From Cellulomonas denverensis (GTDB lineage Bacteria > Actinomycetota > Actinomycetes > Actinomycetales > Cellulomonadaceae), in contig NZ_JAAXOX010000001.1 of the NCBI RefSeq assembly GCF_012396125.1, positions 774,139-838,138 on the forward strand: a stretch of 64,000 bases of DNA, written 5' to 3'. Both the position numbers and the translations under genes were made by a program. Under the pieces are notes generated by a model. The model was not told where the DNA came from, did not search any database, and worked only from the letters and a program-made list of their open reading frames with translations. Positions 60,910 through 64,000 of this stretch are shown piece by piece. Every line of letters begins with the position of its first letter. Position 1 is the stretch's first letter.

Positions 60910-61485
60910 TCAGGCGCGCCAGGTCGTGGCCGGCGTCCGCCAGGACGCCAGCACCGAGGTCAACTCCGCCGGGCCCTGCGCCACCACCAACGATTCCTGG
61001 TAGCCCGGCGACAGGAACCCGGCGGTCGCCATCGACTCGACGGCACCGAGCAGCGGCTGCCAGAAGCCCGCCACGTCGTAGAGCGCGACCGGCTTGTCGT
61101 GGAAGCCGAGCCGCTGCCACGTCCACACCTCGAAGAACTCCTCCAGGGTGCCCGCACCGCCGGGGAGTGCCACGAAGCCGTCGGCGAGCTCCGCCATCCG
61201 CGACTTGCGGGCGTGCATGTCCGGCACCACCTCCAGGGTGGTGATCCCGCGGTGCGCGAGCTCCCGTTCCATCAGGGCCTCCGGCATCACCCCGGTCACC
61301 CGCCCGCCGCCAGCGAGCACGGCGTCGGCGAGCGCGCCCATCATGCCCACCGTGCCACCGCCGTACACCAGCTCGATCCCGGACTCGGCCAGCCAGCCAC
61401 CCAGTTCGGCGGCGACCGCCACGTACCGGGGGTCGAGGCCCGGGGCGGCACCGGTGAAGACGGTCAGGCGCTGCAGCGTACTCAC
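60910..61485 (-). CDS. LOG-family protein (TIGR00730; cytokinin-type phosphoribohydrolase)
   Basis: 191 residues. The family motif PGGxGTxxE appears as LPGGAGTLEEF (about 108-118), preceded by YGGGTVGMMGALADA and MHARKSRMAELADG. LOG proteins hydrolyse nucleoside 5'-monophosphates at the base-ribose bond. GTG 61485 is preferred over an in-frame GTG at 61518, because GGGAG lies close and TACTGT sits eight bases upstream. It is convergent with the uracil-DNA glycosylase gene. Confidence 0.9.
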   Translation of the reverse strand: MSTLQRLTVFTGAAPGLDPRYVAVAAELGGWLAESGIELVYGGGTVGMMGALADAVLAGGGRVTGVMPEALMERELAHRGITTLEVVPDMHARKSRMAELADGFVALPGGAGTLEEFFEVWTWQRLGFHDKPVALYDVAGFWQPLLGAVESMATAGFLSPGYQESLVVAQGPAELTSVLASWRTPATTWRA

Positions 61486-61583
61486 GTCTCCCGACAGTAG
61501 GCGCGCCCGGCCAGCCACCGGTGACCAGGCGCGCCCGCCTGGGTGGACTACTCAGGGCAGCGGACGACCGCCGGGCGGACACA

Positions 61584-61614
61584 AGACCCCCGGACCCTGA
61601 CGGCCCGGGGGTCT
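61584..61614 (-). terminator. Terminator of the adhesin/membrane-protein operon
   Basis: AGACCCCCGG (61584-61593) pairs perfectly with CCGGGGGTCT (61605-61614); the loop is 11 bases. On the minus strand it is followed by TTGTGT. It starts 16 bp after the stop of the 183-residue membrane-protein gene. Confidence 0.85.
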
Positions 61615-61629
61615 CGCGTGTGAGATCGG

Positions 61630-62181
61630 TCAGCGCGGAGCGATGGTGTAGGCCACCACCGGCTTGCCTCCCGACTCCTTCATCACCAGGGTGACGCCGT
61701 ACTGGCCCGAGATGAGCGAGTAGGAACGCACCCCATCCCGCTGCACCTCTCCCGACCGGACGAACCCGGCTTCCTCCAGGATGGTCAGGGCGGCTTCCTG
61801 CTGGTCGGATCCGGAGACCTCGACCATCGCGGTGTACGCCCGGTCACCCAACTGCCGGGACTCGACGAGTGTCCCCTCTGCCAGTGGGATCTCGGTCGGG
61901 AACCCGGATGCCACGGAGACGGTATCCCGCTCCTCGGTCGCGGTATCCGCCCCACCGAAGACGAGCCAAGCCAGGACACCCGCGGCGATGAGCACCACGA
62001 CGCCGACCAGCCAGAGCACCCAGCGGGGCCGACGGGACGTGCTGCCCGTTCCGGGTGTGTCGGCGCCCGAACCGCGACGTCGCGCTGTTGTCTCGGGGGA
62101 GTCGGCCCGGGGGCGCGTCACGTCCCCCGCCCCGGGGGCGCCGGCCTCAGCCGACGCCCCCACCGAGTGAACCTCGGTCAT
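61630..62181 (-). CDS. Single-pass membrane protein coupled to the adhesin gene
   Basis: 183 residues. A disordered cytoplasmic N-terminus (about 1-52, rich in Ala, Gly, Arg) and one membrane helix (about 54-75, WVLWLVGVVVLIAAGVLAWLV-like) lead to an external domain of about 105 residues ending VVAYTIAPR. I recognise no family for the external part. The ATG overlaps the adhesin stop as ATGA, and its ribosome site (GGAGGAG) lies inside the adhesin's last codons, so the two are made together; a role in display or anchoring of the adhesin is inference. Confidence 0.75.
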   Translation of the reverse strand: MTEVHSVGASAEAGAPGAGDVTRPRADSPETTARRRGSGADTPGTGSTSRRPRWVLWLVGVVVLIAAGVLAWLVFGGADTATEERDTVSVASGFPTEIPLAEGTLVESRQLGDRAYTAMVEVSGSDQQEAALTILEEAGFVRSGEVQRDGVRSYSLISGQYGVTLVMKESGGKPVVAYTIAPR

Positions 62182-64000
62182 GCCTGCTCCTCCTTCTGCT
62201 GGCGCCGGCGGAGCGCGAGCAGGAGTCCACCGGTCAGCAGCAGTGCCGTCACCCCGGCAAGGCCCATGACCAGCTCGCTACCGGTGATGGCGAGCGAACC
62301 GACCACGACCGGCGGAACCACCGGCGCGACGACCCGGAGCGGAGCTGATCCTTCGGCCTTCGACTCCAACCCGTTGACCACGACCTGGTGGTCACCGGCC
62401 GCCGCGTTCACCGGAATGGTGATCGTGGCCTGAACCGTGCCGTCGGCGCTCGTGGTCACCTCAGCGACCCGGACCGGGGTGGAGTGCAGCCAGATCTCGG
62501 CGGCCTCGTTCCCGGCCAGGCCGGTCGCGGTGACGACCAGGTCGTCGCCGGCGGTGACCTCGTCCTTGGACAGCGTCACCACGACCTGGCGCTTGACCGT
62601 CACCCGGACCCGCTCGGAGACATTGCCGGACTCGTCGACCACCTCGACCTCGATCTCCGAGCCCGGACCCTGGGGCGGGTCCAGCACGATCTCGAACCGG
62701 CAATCCTCACCAGCGGTACCCGTGCCGATCAGGTTGCCCTCGGAGTCGTACACGTTGACCGTGGAGCCCGGCTCGGCACACCCGGTGACCTTGTCGCCCT
62801 CGGTCTCATCGACCACGGGCGGCTCGGGAGCCACCGCGTCCACCGTCACCGAAGCCGGGTCGGACACATTGCCCGCAGCGTCGGTCGCCACCGCGGTGAC
62901 CACCAGACCGTCCGGCAGCGCCGGGTCGAACGGCACCCGGAACTCACCGGTCGTCGCGTCCGCCACGACCGTCCCGAGCACCGCACCGTCCGGTCCGGTG
63001 AGGGTCACCGTCGAGGCCGGCTCGGCCGAACCCGACACATGGGTGCCGTTGCTCGGCTTGAGCACCGGGGCGTCCGGGGCAACCCGGTCCACCACCACCA
63101 TCGACTGGTCACTCATGTTGCCGGTCGCCACGATCGCGATCGCGCCGACCACGGTGCCATCCACCAGCGCCGGATCGAACGGCACACTGAACGCACCCTT
63201 CTCATCGGCAACCACAGTGCCCAGCTTCTCGCCGGTGACGACCCGGGTGAGTTCGACCGTGGCACCCGGCACCGTGGTGCCGGAGATGGTCGACCCGTTG
63301 GACGGGTTCAGTGCCGGCGGGGCCGGACGGGAGGTGTCCACGACGACGGAGGCAGGGTCGGAGACGTTCCCGGCCGCGTCGGTGGCCACGCCGGTCACGA
63401 CGAGACCGTCCGCCAGGGCGGGCTCGAACTCGCAACCGAACACACCCGAGATCCGATCCGCGGTCACGGTGCAGAGCACCGTCCCCGTCGGGTCGGTCAG
63501 GGTGACCGTCGAGCCCGGCTCGGCAGTACCACTGACACTCGACCCGTTGGACGGGTTGAGGACCGGTGCGTCCGGAGCGGTGGTGTCAATCTCCACGCCC
63601 ACCGGGTCGGACTCGTTCCCGGCCGGGTCGGTGACAACGACCTCAGCCTTGTCACCCTCGGTCAGCGGGGTCTCCGGAGTGAACGTCCAGGAACCACCAC
63701 CGTTGTCAGTCCACTCACCAGGAATGGGCTCACCGGTCTCGGGGTCAACGATGGACGGCGTCGCGCCCTCCTCAACACCCTCAACCTCGACCTTCTCACC
63801 CTGCGTCGGCGGAACCACCGGAGCGTCCGGAGCAGTGGTATCCACCACCACGCCCACCGGGTCGGACTCGTTCCCGGCCGGGTCGGTGACAACGACCTCA
63901 GCCTTGTCACCCTCGGTCAGCGGGGTCTCCGGAACAAACGTCCAGTTACCGTCGCCGTTGTCAGTCCACTCACCAGGAATGGGCTCACCGGTCTCGGGGT
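62178..64000 (-). CDS. C-terminal part of a large Ig-repeat adhesin with LAITG sorting signal (runs off window)
   Basis: The last ~606 residues of a long wall-anchored protein; the frame is open to the window edge. It consists of bacterial Ig-like repeats of about 85 residues with signatures VDTTAPDAPV, TVTLTDPTG and AGNVSDPASV. Repeats in view: two nearly identical acidic ones (63601-64000), then three of the PSNGSxVSG type, one with three Cys, and a final domain. LAITG (about 62294-62280), a hydrophobic helix and RRRQQKEEQA form the sorting signal. It is probably a surface adhesin or biofilm protein; its N-terminus is unknown. Confidence 0.88.
   Translation of the reverse strand, partial: PETGEPIPGEWTDNGDGNWTFVPETPLTEGDKAEVVVTDPAGNESDPVGVVVDTTAPDAPVVPPTQGEKVEVEGVEEGATPSIVDPETGEPIPGEWTDNGGGSWTFTPETPLTEGDKAEVVVTDPAGNESDPVGVEIDTTAPDAPVLNPSNGSSVSGTAEPGSTVTLTDPTGTVLCTVTADRISGVFGCEFEPALADGLVVTGVATDAAGNVSDPASVVVDTSRPAPPALNPSNGSTISGTTVPGATVELTRVVTGEKLGTVVADEKGAFSVPFDPALVDGTVVGAIAIVATGNMSDQSMVVVDRVAPDAPVLKPSNGTHVSGSAEPASTVTLTGPDGAVLGTVVADATTGEFRVPFDPALPDGLVVTAVATDAAGNVSDPASVTVDAVAPEPPVVDETEGDKVTGCAEPGSTVNVYDSEGNLIGTGTAGEDCRFEIVLDPPQGPGSEIEVEVVDESGNVSERVRVTVKRQVVVTLSKDEVTAGDDLVVTATGLAGNEAAEIWLHSTPVRVAEVTTSADGTVQATITIPVNAAAGDHQVVVNGLESKAEGSAPLRVVAPVVPPVVVGSLAITGSELVMGLAGVTALLLTGGLLLALRRRQQKEEQA

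Noticed and set aside
61549..61556. Recurring TACTCAG sequence in intergenic DNA (also near 10111, 22569 and 56708)
   Set aside because: Four scattered seven-base matches are not above chance for 64 kb, and no consistent distance to starts was found.
1..64000. tRNA, rRNA, prophage or transposon genes
   Set aside because: I scanned for typical landmarks (CCA-ending cloverleaves, integrase or transposase motifs, phage structural clusters) by eye and saw none; a dedicated search could still find a tRNA I missed.

Overview
The window is very GC-rich DNA with GTG starts, four-base ATGA/GTGA gene overlaps, an F420-type LLM oxidoreductase, a DUF5926 protein, a siderophore-interacting protein, and LAxTG sorting signals on two surface proteins. 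This points to a high-GC Gram-positive bacterium (Actinomycetota). The gene content looks most like Micrococcales, perhaps a Cellulomonas relative; that genus-level guess is inference. Most of the window is ordinary chromosome. I saw no rRNA, tRNA, CRISPR array, transposase or integrase.

Layout. 1-3.9 kb: a LacI-regulated carbohydrate ABC importer (repressor, binding lipoprotein, two permeases) with a clear LacI-type operator and a strong hairpin between the binding-protein and permease genes. 3.9-5.9 kb: an XRE/MmyB regulator coupled to a zinc alcohol dehydrogenase. 5.9-6.7 kb: a GNAT/DUF1778 toxin-antitoxin pair (TacAT type). 6.7-10.1 kb: HAD phosphatase and serS, divergent from a lipid kinase. 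10.3-15.8 kb: a six-gene MoxR-DUF58-VWA operon. 15.9-17.2 kb: a 1,052-bp segment with two small membrane-protein genes, bounded by 34-bp direct repeats, one of which is the 3' end of pheA. 17.2-24.3 kb: pheA, a phosphatase-like membrane protein, a GT2 enzyme, DUF5926 and phosphoglucomutase. 24.3-32.9 kb: unknown secreted and membrane proteins, an MFS carrier, a small-molecule kinase and a 1,420-residue membrane protein.

33-38 kb: a pyruvate:quinone oxidoreductase, then a gluconate module (FadR/GntR repressor, gluconokinase, GntP permease) with a perfect TGGT-N3-ACCA operator. 38-48 kb: a YtxH-like protein, a tyrosine phosphatase divergent from PPK2, DUF1206, a CaCA cation exchanger behind a yybP-ykoY (Mn2+) riboswitch, an AI-2E-type transporter, a pseudouridine synthase, a TetR/MFS pair and a 2-hydroxyacid dehydrogenase. 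48.6-51 kb: a beta-helix/InlB-repeat surface protein ending in LAVTG. 51-54.5 kb: an iron/redox group (siderophore-interacting protein, MbfA-like ferritin-VIT exporter, LLM oxidoreductase) with an IdeR-like box. 54.5-55.3 kb: a non-coding block of hairpin and tandem repeats. 55.3-61.5 kb: an NmrA/HxlR divergent pair, FKBP lipoprotein, methyltransferase, YciO-like protein, family-5 uracil-DNA glycosylase and LOG protein. 61.6-64 kb: a membrane protein coupled to the end of a long Ig-repeat adhesin (LAITG) that runs off the window.

Themes. At least fourteen genes have a TANNNT-like box six to eight bases before the start codon, which suggests leaderless transcription. Metal homeostasis recurs (riboswitch-CaCA, MbfA, IdeR-like box). 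Two sortase substrates lie in the window without a sortase. The least explained structures are the pheA-flanked segment, the hairpin-repeat block and the adhesin's near-identical repeats.
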